Source: Myoxocephalus aenaeus (Eukaryota > Chordata > Actinopteri > Perciformes > Cottidae). Taken from it: 64,000 nt of DNA. Every line of letters begins with the position of its first letter. The stretch's first letter is position 1. The stretch spans positions 1,306,001-1,370,000 of the forward strand of contig JBAMJR010000168.1 of assembly GCA_038501785.1 (NCBI GenBank), in the 5' to 3' direction. Shown here one piece after another: positions 1 to 12,379 of this stretch. Below the pieces are notes generated by a model. That model saw only the letters and a program-made list of their open reading frames with translations. It ran no database searches and was not told the DNA's origin. The translations under genes and the position numbers were made by a program.

Positions 1-110
1 GGACATTAAAGAGAATGCAGCTTTAACACATGAAGCATAGACTTCTATACAACCAGAGGAGTCGCCCCCTGGTGGTCAGTAGAGAGAATGCAGGTTTTAA
101 GAACCAGAGG
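1..110 (-). repeat. Dispersed 73-bp-unit repeat (family R1), single unit cut by the window edge
   Basis: This is the reverse complement of the tandem units at 55245-55525 and 62060-62410. It shares the ends around TATAGAAGTCTATG and the block ACTGACCACCAGGGGGCGAC. On the minus strand it carries the CTCF-core-like motif CCACCAGGGGGCGA at 62-75. The family assignment is by direct comparison inside the window; no database name is known to me. Confidence 0.8.
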
Positions 111-1189
111 TTGCCATCTGGTTTGCCGCCACGGTGAATGGAGAGTAAAAAAAACTGTGAAAAGTAATTCTTTATTAAAACATTTTTAAAACACTTTGGA
201 CTCACACAGACGAGTAGATCGTTTTTTCGGGGGGTTCTTTGCTCTCAGGCGAGGAAAACTATGTTTTCTTCTGGAATTCAAGGTAACGCTTGGTGAGTCA
301 TTGATATATAAATAGTGATTTTGGGGGCGAGGTGTTCCTTTAAGCAAGGCATGCTGGTTTTTAAATCAGAGTGACCTGGTTCATGATAAATTTTATGTTT
401 AACTTCAGATTCGTCTTACTTGCCTCGAGGCATAACCATCTTTAAAAAAAAAAAAAAGGTTTAAAATGTTTTTCTGAAACATCAAAGACGTGAGTCCAGA
501 ACCGAACACCTCCTGGTTCTCACGGTTCAGAAGTACAGCTGGGAAGAAGTCTGTAAACCTAGAAATCCTGATTCAGAAATGCAGTGATGCATCATTTCTA
601 TAAATGTACGGAGCAGTGGAGTCTTCATAACAAGCTAATTTGCTGAAGAAATGGAGATGCTATCAAATATCATACATGTTCTTATCAGGTGGTTTAAAAC
701 CACCAGGCTGGGACTTTCTCCATTTAAAGATGTGAACACCTCGTAAGCCGATGGAGAAGTGCATCATCTTCCTGTTTGCCCGTCAGACAATGAGATCAGA
801 GATAATCTGCCTGGCAACCGCTGCACCAGACAGCCAATAGTCAGCCATGTTTTCTGATCTGATTGCACCCTCTAGCTGTAATGTAGTAAATAACATTGAA
901 TGTGTCTGTTGATCTATGAAGTTTTATAGGAAAGTGTCTGGGCATGTTGCACAATGCAATATGGATTATTACATTTGACCACACATTTATTGGCAAGTTT
1001 AAAAAGACACCCAGGAAACTGTTTTGGTATTTGCAAGCTTGTATATATTTATCTCTCATGAAAACACTTCATTCAATCTGTTGTCGTCATTCTACTGTCT
1101 TCTACTCAAGTTGTGAATCCGACATACCAACTTGCGTGCGTAGCAAACAATAATAAGAGAAAAAATAAAATATGATTTGTGACTGATCT
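111..1189. other. GINS3 intron 2 or flank; no gene seen
   Basis: AT-rich unique-looking DNA with a short poly-A tract near 443. I looked on the minus strand for the last GINS3 exon (about 80 residues after LLQ) and did not find it, so that exon should lie to the left of the window. Confidence 0.6.
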
Positions 1190-1258
1190 AAGGCTGTGCG
1201 GTATACCGGTTCAAATTCCATGACTGTTCCAGGTTTTCCATGAGCGTAAGAACCCTGT
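1190..1258. mobile_element. Fragments of two DNA-transposon ends
   Basis: The segment starts with GCTGTGCGGTATACCGG, also found inverted at 25094-25113. It continues with CCATGACTGTTCCAGG and CCATGAGCGTAAGAACCCTG, the 3' terminus of the R2 element seen complete at 18562, 23276, 30007 and 53708. It appears to be a junction of two truncated hAT-like elements. Confidence 0.6.
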
Positions 1259-1352
1259 TCCAGTGTGGACTGGAGTACTATTGTTAATTGTTTCATGCCG
1301 ATACTGACGATGAGGTTGAATCAACTCTTCTACGTTAATGCCGGCCGCTCAC

Positions 1353-1586
1353 CTGCAGCAGCGTCTGGGCGATCTCGGGGTTCTCGGGGCTGTCGAAGTG
1401 CAGCATCTGGGACCCCAGCCCGTAGTAGTAGGGGCCCATCTTGTGCAGGTCAACCACGTTGGGGTCGGCGTTGAACACGGTCCTCCAGCCCTCCCTGTAC
1501 ACCTTGGGAAGCTCCACTGACAGCACCCTCCTCTTCTTCTCGTACAGACCCTTGGACAGCCACAGAGGGAGCTCCATCTTGGTGCC
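1353..1586 (-). CDS. gins3: GINS complex subunit 3 (PSF3), exon 2
   Basis: This exon encodes 78 residues, from GTKMELPLWLSKGLYEKK through VVDLHKMGPYYYGLGSQ to HFDSPENPEIAQTLLQ. The segment closely matches the central part of vertebrate GINS3 (the PLWLAKGL, SVELPKIYQEGWRTVF and DPNVVDLHKMGP blocks). GINS3 is one of four GINS subunits; GINS binds CDC45 and MCM2-7 to form the replicative helicase. The acceptor is ctttgcctcag|GGC and the donor CTGCAG|gtgagc, both canonical. The exon is in phase 0 with exon 1 (GAG|GGC), giving DIPE-GTK where human has AVPQ-GSK. The downstream exon, expected to encode about 80 residues starting near TFIGRF, is outside the window. No stops or frameshifts are seen, so the exon looks functional. 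Confidence 0.95.
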
Positions 1587-1616
1587 CTGAGGCAAAGAAA
1601 GGTGACTTCACTATTA

Positions 1617-4600
1617 ACTCATTATATCCACTATTACATCTATTATATCCACTATTACCTCTATTATATCCACTATTACCTCTATTATATCCACTATTAC
1701 ATCTATTACATCCACTATTACATCTATTACATCCACTATTACCTCTATTACATCCACTATTACATCTATTATATCCACTATTACATCTATTATATCCACT
1801 ATTACATCTATTACATCCACTATTACCTCTATTATATCCACTATTACCTCTATTATATCCACTATTACATCTATTACATCCACTATTACATCTATTACAT
1901 CCACTATTACCTCTATTACATCCACTATTACATCTATTATATCCACTATTACATCTATTATATCCACTATTACCTCTATTACATCCACTATTACATCTAT
2001 TATATCCACTATTACCTCTATTATATCCACTATTACATCTATTACATCCACTATTACATCTATTACATCCACTATTACCTCTATTATATCCACTATTACA
2101 TCTATTACATCCACTATTACCTCTATTATATCCACTATTACATCTATTATATCCACTATTACATCTATTATATCCACTATTACATCTATTATATCCACTA
2201 TTACATCTATTACATCCACTATTACCTCTATTATATCCACTATTACATCTATTACATCCACTATTACCTCTATTATATCCACTATTACATCTATTATATC
2301 CACTATTACATCTATTATATCCACTATTACATCTATTACATCCACTATTACCTCTATTATATCCACTATTACATCTATTATATCCACTATTACATCTATT
2401 ATATCCACTATTACATCTATTACATCCACTATTACCTCTATTATATCCACTATTACATCTATTATATCCACTATTACATCTATTATATCCACTATTACCT
2501 CTATTATATCCACTATTACCTCTATTATATCCACTATTACATCTATTATATCCACTATTACATCTATTATATCCACTATTACATCTATTATATCCACTAT
2601 TACATCTATTACATCTATTATATCCACTATTACCTCTATTATATCCACTATTACATCTATTATATCCACTATTACATCTATTATATCCACTATTACATCT
2701 ATTATATCCACTATTACATCTATTACATCTATTATATCCACTATTACATCTATTATATCCACTATTACATCTATTACATCCACTATTACCTCTATTATAT
2801 CCACTATTACATCTATTATATCCACTATTACATCTATTATATCCACTATTACATCTATTACATCCACTATTACCTCTATTATATCCACTATTACATCTAT
2901 TATATCCACTATTACATCTATTATATCCACTATTACATCTATTATATCCACTATTACCTCTATTATATCCACTATTACCTCTATTATATCCACTATTACA
3001 TCTATTATATCCACTATTACATCTATTATATCCACTATTACATCTATTATATCCACTATTACATCTATTATATCCACTATTACCTCTATTATATCCACTA
3101 TTACCTCTATTATATCCACTATTACATCTATTATATCCACTATTACATCTATTATATCCACTATTACATCTATTATATCCACTATTACCTCTATTATATC
3201 CACTATTACCTCATTATATCCACTATTACATATATTATATCCACTATTACCTCTATTGTATCCACTATTACATCTATTATATCCACTATTACCTCTATTA
3301 TATCCACTATTACCTCTATTATATCCACTATTACATCTATTATATCCACTATTACCTCTATTATATCCACTATTACCTCTATTATATCCCCTATTACATC
3401 TATTATATCCACTATTACCTCATTATATCCACTATTACATCTATTATATCCACTATTACCTCTATTGTATCCACTATTACATCTATTATATCCACTATTA
3501 TCTCTATTATATCCACTATTACCTCTATTATATCCACTATTACCTCTATTATATCCCCTATTACATCTATTATATCCACTATTACCTCTATTATATCCCC
3601 TATTACATCTATTATATCCACTATTACATCTATTATATCCACTATTACATCTATTATATCCATTATTACCTCTATTATATCCACTATTACATCTATTGTA
3701 TCCACTATTACCTCTATTATATCCACTATTACATCTATTATATCCACTATTACATCTATTGTATCCACTATTACCTCTATTATATCCACTATTACATCTA
3801 TTATATCCACTATTACCTCATTATATCCACTATTACATCTATTATATCCACTATTACCTCTATTGTATCCACTATTACATCTATTATATCCACTATTATC
3901 TCTATTATATCCACTATTACCTCTATTATATCCACTATTACCTCTATTATATCCCCTATTACATCTATTATATCCACTATTACCTCTATTATATCCCCTA
4001 TTACATCTATTATATCCACTATTACATCTATTATATCCCCTATTACATCTATTATATCCACTATTACATCTATTGTATCCACTATTACCTCTATTATATC
4101 CACTATTACATCTATTATATCCACTATTACCTCATTATATCCACTATTACATCTATTATATCCACTATTACCTCTATTGTATCCACTATTACATCTATTA
4201 TATCCACTATTATCTCTATTATATCCACTATTACCTCTATTATATCCACTATTACCTCTATTATATCCCCTATTACATCTATTATATCCACTATTACCTC
4301 TATTATATCCCCTATTACATCTATTATATCCACTATTACATCTATTATATCCCCTATTACATCTATTATATCCACTATTACATCTATTATATCCATTATT
4401 ACCTCTATTATATCCACTATTACCTCTATTATATCCCCTATTACATCTATTATATCCACTATTACCTCTATTATATCCACTATTACCTCTATTATATCCA
4501 CTATTACATCTATTATATCCATTATTACCTCTATTATATCCACTATTACCTCTATTATATCCCCTATTACATCTATTATATCCACTATTACCTATATTAT

Positions 4601-5907
4601 ATCCACTATTACCTCTATTATATCCACTATTACATCTATTATATCCACTATTACATCTATTATATCCACTATTACATCTATTACATCCACTATTACCTCT
4701 ATTATATCCACTATTACATCTATTATATCCACTATTACATCTATTATATCCACTATTACATCTATTATATCCACTATTACCTCTATTGTATCCACTATTA
4801 CCTCTATTATATCCACTATTACATCTATTGTATCCACTATTACCTCTATTGTATCCACTATTACCTCCATTATATCCACTATTACCTCATTATATCCACT
4901 ATTACCTCATTATATCCACTATTACTTATATTATATCCACTATTACCTCTATTATATCCACTATTACCTCTATTATATCCACTATTACCTCTATTGTATC
5001 CACTATTACCTCTATTGTATCCACTATTACATCTATTATATCCACTATTACCTCATTATATCCACTATTACCTCATTATATCCACTATTACTTATATTAT
5101 ATCCACTATTACCTCTATTATATCCACTATTACCTCATTATATCCACTATTACTTATATTATATCCACTATTACATCTATTGTATCCACTATTACATCTA
5201 TTGTATCCACTATTACCTCTATTATATCCACTATTACTTATATTGTATCCACTATTACCTCTATTGTATCCACTATTACTTATATTATATCCACTATTAC
5301 CTCTATTGTATCCATTATTACATATATTATATCCACTATTACTTATATTATATCCACTATTACCTCTATTGTATCCATTATTACATCTATTATATGCACT
5401 ATTACCTCTATTATATCCACTATTACTTATATTATATCCACTATTCCCTCTATTATATCCACTATTCCCTCTATTATATCCACTATTCCCTCTATTATAT
5501 CCACTATTATCTCTATTATATCCACTATTACTTATATTATATCCACTATTCCCTCTATTATATCCACTATTCCCTCTATTATATCCACTATTACCTCTAT
5601 TATATCCCCTATTACCTCTATTATATCCCCTATTACCTCTATTATATCCACTATTACCTCATTATATCCACTATTACCTCATTATATCCACTATTACCTC
5701 ATTATATCCACTATTACCTCTATTATATCCACTATTACCTGTATTATATCCACTATTACATCTATTACATCCACTATTACCTCTATTATATCCACTATTA
5801 CATCTATTACATCCACTATTACCTCTATTATATCCACTATTACCTCTATTATATCCACTATTACCTCTATTATATCCACTATTACCTCTATTATATCCAC
5901 TATTATC
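1617..5907. repeat. 21-bp minisatellite filling GINS3 intron 1 (about 204 copies)
   Basis: The unit on the plus strand is TATTATATCCACTATTAC followed by ATC or CTC, repeated for about 4.3 kb. It makes up about 92% of the 4659-nt intron (1587-6245). The plus strand is nearly free of G, so the transcribed RNA is nearly free of C. The first half is very regular. From about 3210 on, higher-order blocks begin with an 18-bp unit (CCTCATTATATCC), for example at 3418, 3817 and 4131. The array stops about 30 bp short of the exon 2 acceptor. Because 21 is divisible by 3 and the unit has no stop in several frames, long meaningless open frames cross it on both strands. Confidence 0.97.
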
Positions 5908-6245
5908 TGTCACGTAAAGTCACTGAAGTAGAAATTATACCGACGTCGGTGTTATTTATTTTGATATAAGCTGCAGCGCTACTTTATATGTGTTGCTTCA
6001 GTTTGTGCTGATAATAAACTTTGGGGTAATAATAATACAATCGAAGTTTTGGTAGTTAATAGACAAGATATATTATTATAATAATATATATATTACATAC
6101 ATACATACAGACACATGGCGTAACACTCAACTTCCGCACAACAAAGATAACGTGCCTGTATCCGGGCTACTTGTAGTTGTACTTCAGACAGACAGTTATC
6201 TCTAATAAATAAATATAAATATAAATCATTACAACCGTCACCAAC

Positions 6246-6416
6246 CTCCGGGATGTCCTGCGCGTCCGTGGACTTCTCCAGGTATCCCAGCCGGGGGAAG
6301 CGGCACTCCGTCCGGATGGGAAGCCGCTCGTGAGACAGCAAGATGTCGTCCAGGGACAAGAAATTCTCCTCCATCCCCACCCCGGGTTCTACCGGTAGAT
6401 ACGACTGTGTGTCCAT
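6246..6416 (-). CDS. gins3: GINS complex subunit 3 (PSF3), exon 1 with start codon
   Basis: This exon encodes 57 residues, beginning MDTQSYLPVEPGVGMEENF and containing the GINS3 N-terminal hallmark EENFLSLDDILLSHERLP, then RTECRFPRLGYLEKSTDAQ and DIPE. The ATG at 6416-6414 has a good context, with G at -3 and G at +4. The donor that keeps frame with exon 2 is CCGGAG|gttggt. A second GT four bases further on (gtgacg) looks stronger but would break the frame. Exons 1 and 2 together give 135 residues of an expected total near 215. The gene acts in replication initiation and fork progression in the nucleus. The next gene upstream on the same strand is ZNRF1, whose coding region ends 6.9 kb away. 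Confidence 0.95.
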
Positions 6417-6880
6417 GTCGTGCCCGGAAGAGGTGGAAAGTAGCTTTATGCCGATATATTTACTGAAATGTTGAGCAAATAATCCTCTCTGCTGTGTTTA
6501 CAACACTTCCGCCTTCCTCTATTGGCGCCGGGACCTGTTGGCCAATCAGAGCGCTTGTTGTGAGATCCAGACCAGAGTAATCGATATGTGTTCGATCCAG
6601 GAGTCGAACTGAGTTGTCTGTGCACTCGAGATGAGCCAGTTCTGCGCAGAATCGATCGGCGGCGATCGGCACGCAATGCATGCCGGTTAGATTTGTGCCC
6701 GACTTGCTCCCGACTTGCTCTGACGTCATGCCAACGACAGGTCAACGATACTCTCACGAGAGCAAGCCAGCCGTCGATTCTACAGCCAGGCGCCGCAGTA
6801 GCTCTCCACGGACTGCGTGGCCCAGTGCATGATGGGAAACGCCTGGCTGTCGCCACATCAGAGAGCTGATTGGCTCTTAG
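6417..6880 (-). promoter_or_regulatory. CpG-rich GINS3 promoter region
   Basis: The segment is GC- and CpG-rich compared with its AT-rich surroundings and directly precedes the GINS3 ATG. Visible candidate sites are an ETS-type CCGGAAG at 6424-6430, an E2F-type TTGGCGCC at 6522-6529, a CCAAT box in GGCCAATCAG near 6540-6549, and an inverted CCAAT (GATTGGCTC) near 6867-6875. E2F control is known for replication genes including GINS subunits, so the E2F-like site is plausible. No TATA box is seen at the expected place. No gene in the opposite direction is recognised, so a bidirectional promoter is not supported. Confidence 0.6.
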
Positions 6881-7616
6881 ATCTGACAGCAAACACCACG
6901 TGTTCTAGAAAATCCTTATTGTATGTGTAGTTGTAATACTTAATGCTTGATTGTTGATTATTCGTCTCATGTTTAATCTTAAAACATATTTTGTGTGGTT
7001 GTTAATAGAAAATCGTATTTATACAACACATATCTAAACCAGTAGTAATGTATTTCACAGGCAGACATAAAAAGAACAAAGGATGCAGTTACACACACAT
7101 TTCTACATAAATATATATTTACAAACACATATGAATAAATCCAAACGTGATCTGTAAACTACAAGTAGACAAAAGTTCGGAACTAACAGGAAGTCATTTG
7201 TTCTGTGACTTCCTGTGTGTACTTTGAAGGCAGCCTAAAACTGTCCGACTTGATTGCAGTTTCTTGTCACCGCCTCCTGCTGCGGCCGCTGCTCGTCTGG
7301 ATTCCAGGCGAGGCGCAGCTCGAACGAACGAGCCTTTTGTCTGCTTTATTTTCTAAAAGTTGCATGTTGTTTTTGAAAAAGTTTTCTATCAAATGTTTGA
7401 AATATAAGTTCAATGTGTTGCTTAGGGAAAAATAGTACTTTTCTAATATTGCAATCGTTGCCAGCAATGAAATGAATAACACCATTAAATTCGACTTGCC
7501 TTAAGAAGGTCAGTGCAATTACGAATTTGGCCAATAGAGGTCAGAATATTACCATTACAAATCCAAAGCCCCCATGTGTCCTGCGCTAAGAATGTGTATC
7601 AATCATAAAGCTTTTT

Positions 7617-7624
7617 TAATAATG

Positions 7625-7669
<45 letters not shown>
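7617..7669. repeat. (AAT)n microsatellite
   Basis: About 17 uninterrupted AAT/ATA triplets. Confidence 0.98.
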
Positions 7670-7670
<1 letters not shown>

Positions 7671-8360
7671 AGATAGAGATCATAATAATCTTCAAACAAG
7701 CTTGGATTTCCATTAAAGTAAATATAAAAAAGCTAGCATGCTACACTCTTCTGCTACACTCTTCTGCCCTGATCACATATAGCAGCTGATGAATGAAAAA
7801 TCACAGCTAATCCATGTTGTAATCTTGCATTTCCACATCTGTTAGGGTGCCATCCCATTAAGATCAGAACAGGGAGAACAGGTCAGCCATTATTCGTATG
7901 CTGACATTTTTTATATTTTGAATTATTATGTTTGTCATTATTAATATGACTCATCCTGCAGATTGCACATCAAAGTCATCAGACATGAAAAAGCTGGCAG
8001 CAAACTAAAATATTGTAATGAACTAAATGGAGTCCGGAGAAGAAAAGCCGTATTAAATGGCGGTACTGTCTTCTTGTTGTGTTCTGAGCCGAGTGGTACA
8101 GTGGGACTACTGTTGCCTGTAGCAGCAGACTCATTAGATAGTTTCCCTCTGCAAACTAAAAAGATGAAGGCACATCATGTCCCATAAGAGATCGCCCCCC
8201 TCTGTTAGCTGCAGGCCACGATACACAGGAAACACTGTGTCACTCAGATCGGCAGCGAGGTTGGCGGTTACCGGTGTGATCCGGCTCCTCGCTGAAGTTC
8301 ACCCTCGGTCCTGAACCCTCCACGTGCCGCGGCCTCGCCGAGGGCAGCCACGGCCTCAGC

Positions 8361-8439
8361 GCTAACGGCCGTGTAGCGGTTTAGCTAACGAGCGTGTAGC
8401 GGTTTAGCTAACGGCCATGTAGCAGTTTAGCTAACGCGG
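8361..8439. repeat. 23-bp GC-rich tandem repeat, 3.4 copies
   Basis: The block GCTAACGGCCGTGTAGCGG plus TTTA occurs three times, followed by a partial GCTAACGCGG. It lies in a small CpG-rich patch. Confidence 0.9.
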
Positions 8440-9284
8440 TGCTGGATGAGGCATCATAACCACATTATGATCACAAGTGCTCAATATTAGATGTGAAATA
8501 ATGAGGGGAAAAACGTTCTGGCCAAAACTGTTTCATGCCACATTGGAACTCTGCTAATGCTGTTAGCACATGATGGCCGCTCCAAACAGCGGCGAGAGAC
8601 AGCTATTTAAAATGGTGTTTACGAACCAGCCAGCGTGGGAAATAACAGAGTGACGACACAAGAACTTAATTTATCACCGTGTCTGAAGTGTTGATGTACG
8701 CTAACAGAGCGGCACATAGATATATGTTTACAGTATGTTATATGTTGTATAAAATGATCTCATGATAGCGGTCCTCAGAACTTTAACATCATTTTTTTTT
8801 AAGGGAAATAAAAATGGCTATAATGAGGTGTGAACTTATCACCGTTTCCCTGTCAGCTTCAGAGCACCACAGAAGCCCTTTGGAAGAGTTAAATGATACT
8901 TCCTGGTTTTAACATAAATGAAAGTGACGATAGAGCAATAAAACAAATGTAAAAAACTAAAGGGAGACAACTTCACCGCCCATAATCATTTCAGCGAAGA
9001 CGTATTCATCAAGAAGTCAAATGATTGATAGATTAAAAAGACCAAAGTATAGTGTATCTGGCTGCTTTTCCACTCACATATACTTTAAATATGGCAGCTT
9101 GGTCAGTCAAAAGGAGTCAAAGGGTCACGGGACCATCACTCAGGAGGCCTGTGTGAAACTTAAAAGTCAATGTTGATTTATTTCAGATTATTTCACTAAA
9201 CACCACCAAGGAGTTTCCAGTGAACACTGAAATTTATTTTGAAATCACATCGTTTCCATGTAATGTCTGAAACAAACAGCTGAT

Positions 9285-9575
9285 TCACTGAAGGCCCAGG
9301 TAGAAAATCCACGGCCCGCCACTGGCGACTACGGATAATATTATGAACCCAGACACGATGGCGTTTGTGGGACTTCCACAACAAGTATAAAGCAGAACTA
9401 GTGGTTATTTCAATGGTGGATGGCGGAAATGGTAACTGTTTTTACAGAGATAAGCCACAGAAAAGCCACGCCCCCTTTCCGCCGCGAAAAGGTGAATGAC
9501 GCGAGTTTACCACATAAAGTCGAGTGAGTAAACTCAGGCGAAAAAGCGTTGCGAATTTGGTGTGAACGTAGCATG
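9285..9575 (-). mobile_element. Family R3 non-autonomous DNA element, partial
   Basis: The reverse complement shares long blocks with 15521-15945 and 27815-28060: GTAAAAACAGTTACC, ACCACTAGTTCTGCTT, TATACTTGTTGTG and GGTTCATAATATTATCCG. The outer end on the minus strand begins CTACGTTCACACC, similar to the GCTGCGTTCACAC end of the copy at 15.5 kb. The inner end breaks into unrelated sequence. GCGTTCACAC termini are common in teleost non-autonomous DNA transposons; the superfamily is not certain. Confidence 0.7.
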
Positions 9576-10729
9576 TTTCAACGGCATCGAGCAGCTTGCC
9601 GTGTGTTTGGTATGTTGAATCTCTTCCATTTGATAACCAGTCAAACACACAACCTGGTGTCCAACTGGGATATTTCCAGTTTAAGAGCTTATTATTATTT
9701 ATCATTTTTAGAATCAAAACTTATTATCATTTTCACCTTAGCCTTAATAGACCAATAAACACAGTGAGGAGAGTCGGTAAATATCTGGTTCTTTGATAAA
9801 CAGGAGAAACGTCAACTAGAACCGTCAGTGGGTTAAAGTCCACTTTTAGACTTTTAGATGAAGTCGTGTTTATTTTAGTACAAAGGAACAGGAAGTGCAA
9901 ACCTGCTGACTCATTTCTGGGTTTTAGTACGAAGGCTTATGGGGATTGTTGTGTTTAAATCCAGCACGTTAGATGAAGAAAGATCATAACGGATGGCCAT
10001 CCCATGAGCTTCATATAGTGTTGAATTATCCTCCTGTACTTCTACAAGAAGGAACATTGAGAGAGTCGTTGGAAGAAAAACTTTTTTTTTTTACAAAAAG
10101 GGGAAACAAGTCTTGCGGGGCTGCCCCCGTCTTGTCGAATGGCATTCTGGGAAATAGTAAAATGACTAAATGACATTGGATTGCACACGGCCTTCTCAGA
10201 GAAAGAGGATACGTCACACTCAATCCCAAAATAACCCGGACTGCTGTCAGAGTGGGAGATGATTCAAGACTTATCTGCATCACCACAAGCCCTCACATGC
10301 ACTTAGAACACACACAGCCGGATCAGGAATATGTAATATTCACTTTGCATGAGCTGATCTGGGTCACACAGGGAAAGAGAAGAGAATGGAGTCTGTCATC
10401 TAGCACAATTTATTCCACCATTTGTTTACAGTAGCTTTGTAAATGCAGTTTGTTCGTACGTTGATTTGTAGAAGTCTTCATACATCAGCCTTCTGAAGAG
10501 TGGGTAACACCTCACATGATTGGAATATTAAACAAATATTGTTAAATATGAACAAATGAATAAATAAGCTCCGTCCAACGGATCCACAGTGGGACTGCGG
10601 AGTCCTGTTTTTTCTTTTTCTTTCTCCGGGTCCGAGTGGCTCGCGTCTCCAGTCAGTCAGTCAGACCCACTCCAGCAGAAACACAACGCAGGGACCGACA
10701 GTAGCGTAGACCGAGAGGCGCCTTTGGAA

Positions 10730-10730
<1 letters not shown>
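9576..10730. other. No gene seen; may include ZNRF1 3' untranslated or flanking sequence
   Basis: Unique-looking, moderately AT-rich DNA. A TTTATT (AATAAA on the gene strand) lies near 10408, a possible but unproven ZNRF1 poly(A) signal. Confidence 0.4.
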
Positions 10731-10771
<41 letters not shown>

Positions 10772-10778
10772 GCACACA
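10731..10778. repeat. (CA)n microsatellite
   Basis: About 20 CA dinucleotides ending in CGCG-interrupted units. Confidence 0.97.
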
Positions 10779-10992
10779 GTCATATGCACGGAGACGCATG
10801 CACTCGAGACTCTGGCGGGAAAATGACTCATCACATGAACAAAAATCTGGCAGATCTAAAAAAGAAAAAGGGCCGAGAGAGAAGCCGGACACTTACAATG
10901 TGCTGCCGCTCTGTCGCTGTAAACATCAGCAAAGTAAAGGGAGGAGCCAGCCACACGCACGGGAGCATGGACATCTAGACTGTAAACATTTC

Positions 10993-10995
<3 letters not shown>

Positions 10996-11061
<66 letters not shown>

Positions 11062-11336
11062 TGCTGTCCCAGTCAGTCCTCAAAACTGACCTTTCACGCT
11101 GTCTCTCACACACTCTCACACACACACTAGGCTTCAGCAAAAGCTATGTTGTCACAGTTCCAAGCTCAGACACACACACACGCACGCACACACGCACACA
11201 CACACGCACGCACACACGCACGCACACACGCACACACACACGGTGCTGTCCCAGTCAGTCCTCGAAACTGACCTTTCACGCTCTCTCACACACACTAGGC
11301 TTCAGCAAAAGCTATGTTGTCACAGTTCCAAGCTCA

Positions 11337-11370
<34 letters not shown>
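10996..11370. repeat. CA microsatellites enclosing a tandem duplication
   Basis: There are (CA)n tracts at 10996-11058, 11169-11242 (with CG interruptions) and 11338-11369. Between them, the single-copy stretch starting GGTGCTGTCCCAGTCAGTCC and ending AGTTCCAAGCTCAGACAC occurs twice (about 11060-11170 and 11242-11340). The second copy lacks part of the internal CTCTCACA run. The 180-bp period suggests unequal exchange or slippage between CA tracts. Confidence 0.93.
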
Positions 11371-11371
<1 letters not shown>

Positions 11372-12072
11372 CATACACATACACATACCAGGTGAAGACA
11401 CTGGAGTGTCCTGAACACACACGTTACACAGCGGGAGCGTAAACTACACTGCTGGGCCCCTCCCCCTTCCTCCCAAACAGAACTGAGCATGCTCAGCCCC
11501 CGGCCCCGCCCCCAATCCACCTTTAGACCCCGCCCCCCCACCCCGCCCATACATCCTGTACACAAAGACCCGCTGACGCCCCAGTCTGCTGCTCATCCCT
11601 CCACCTCCCTCCCGCCTGCTCAGCCGTGCACAAACCAGATCAAAGAATTATTCGGGCGACGTTTAGATTTGACCAGTGAGTCATATTGGCGAGGCGGGAC
11701 GCTCTGTTCTGAGAGGAATCCTGCTGTGACACGAGAGGCCCACCAACGTCTGATCTCAAAGCAGGCTTCTGCAGCTCCAACATCCTCACCATCTTCGCCT
11801 TCCTCCTCTCCTGGTGGTTTCCTCCGGCAGGACTGGGAGGGGAGGAGGAGGGGTCGAGCCGAGCCTTGGGACGGGCCCCTTAATGTACGACGATGGATTG
11901 ACAGTCACGTTTTTTCTGGGTTCAGTTCACAAGGAATTGATTATCTTGGTTGGGATGATGGTTCCGGCGGGATAAGTACGTGTTGATCGCTTTGATTGTT
12001 TCATCAGATTTGGTTGCGTCTGCGTCCAGATATCCATGGCGGGACCACGAGACGTCCTGAGAGGAGAGGAGG
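11371..12072. other. GC-rich non-coding stretch, no gene recognised
   Basis: A C-rich segment at about 11440-11640 and a purine-rich one near 11830 give an open plus-strand frame of 165 codons. Its composition is proline/serine-biased low complexity with no domain, so I do not call a gene. It lies downstream of ZNRF1 in gene orientation. Confidence 0.5.
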
Positions 12073-12079
12073 GACACAC

Positions 12080-12142
<63 letters not shown>
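12073..12142. repeat. (CA)n microsatellite
   Basis: About 33 CA units with one CG interruption. Confidence 0.98.
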
Positions 12143-12144
<2 letters not shown>

Positions 12145-12379
12145 ACTTGTAGTCATAAACGCTTCCTCAAGCAACATATCTCTGCAACCACTAGGGCTAT
12201 TTGAATAATCTTGGTGTTATAATAAAAGGTACACATGGGAGATTTTGTGTAAATATCAGTCTATATGTAATATAGTAATGAAGATGACACCGAAAAAATG
12301 AAAAGGTTTCAGCTCCGCCTAGAAGAAAATCACTTTCAGGATGATTATGTCTTTGAAATGATGCAGCTGTAAGGTCCAA

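Larger units (their letters stand above)
6881..9190. other. Intergenic DNA between GINS3 and ZNRF1; no gene seen
   Basis: Mostly AT-rich unique-looking sequence. It holds the AAT microsatellite at 7617-7669 and a GC-rich stretch at about 8185-8440 that contains a 23-bp triplication. Open frames here are short and match nothing I know. Confidence 0.5.

Noticed and set aside
1617..5907. CRISPR-like direct repeats (this and the other arrays)
   Set aside because: The repeats are contiguous without unique spacers, the genome is eukaryotic and there are no cas genes.
1602..5969. Open frame of 1455 codons, with overlapping frames on both strands (YYIHYYI and DVIVDII repeats)
   Set aside because: It is produced by a 21-bp tandem repeat that has no stop codon in several frames. 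It lies inside GINS3 intron 1, has no non-repetitive domain and is open in both strands at once.
6446..6892. Minus-strand frame of 148 codons just upstream of GINS3
   Set aside because: It is in the CpG-rich promoter, where stops are rare by composition. The true GINS3 start lies at 6416 and there is no similarity to a known protein.
11489..11986. Plus-strand open frame of 165 codons
   Set aside because: Low-complexity proline/serine-rich composition from C-rich DNA, no domain, no splice or promoter context.
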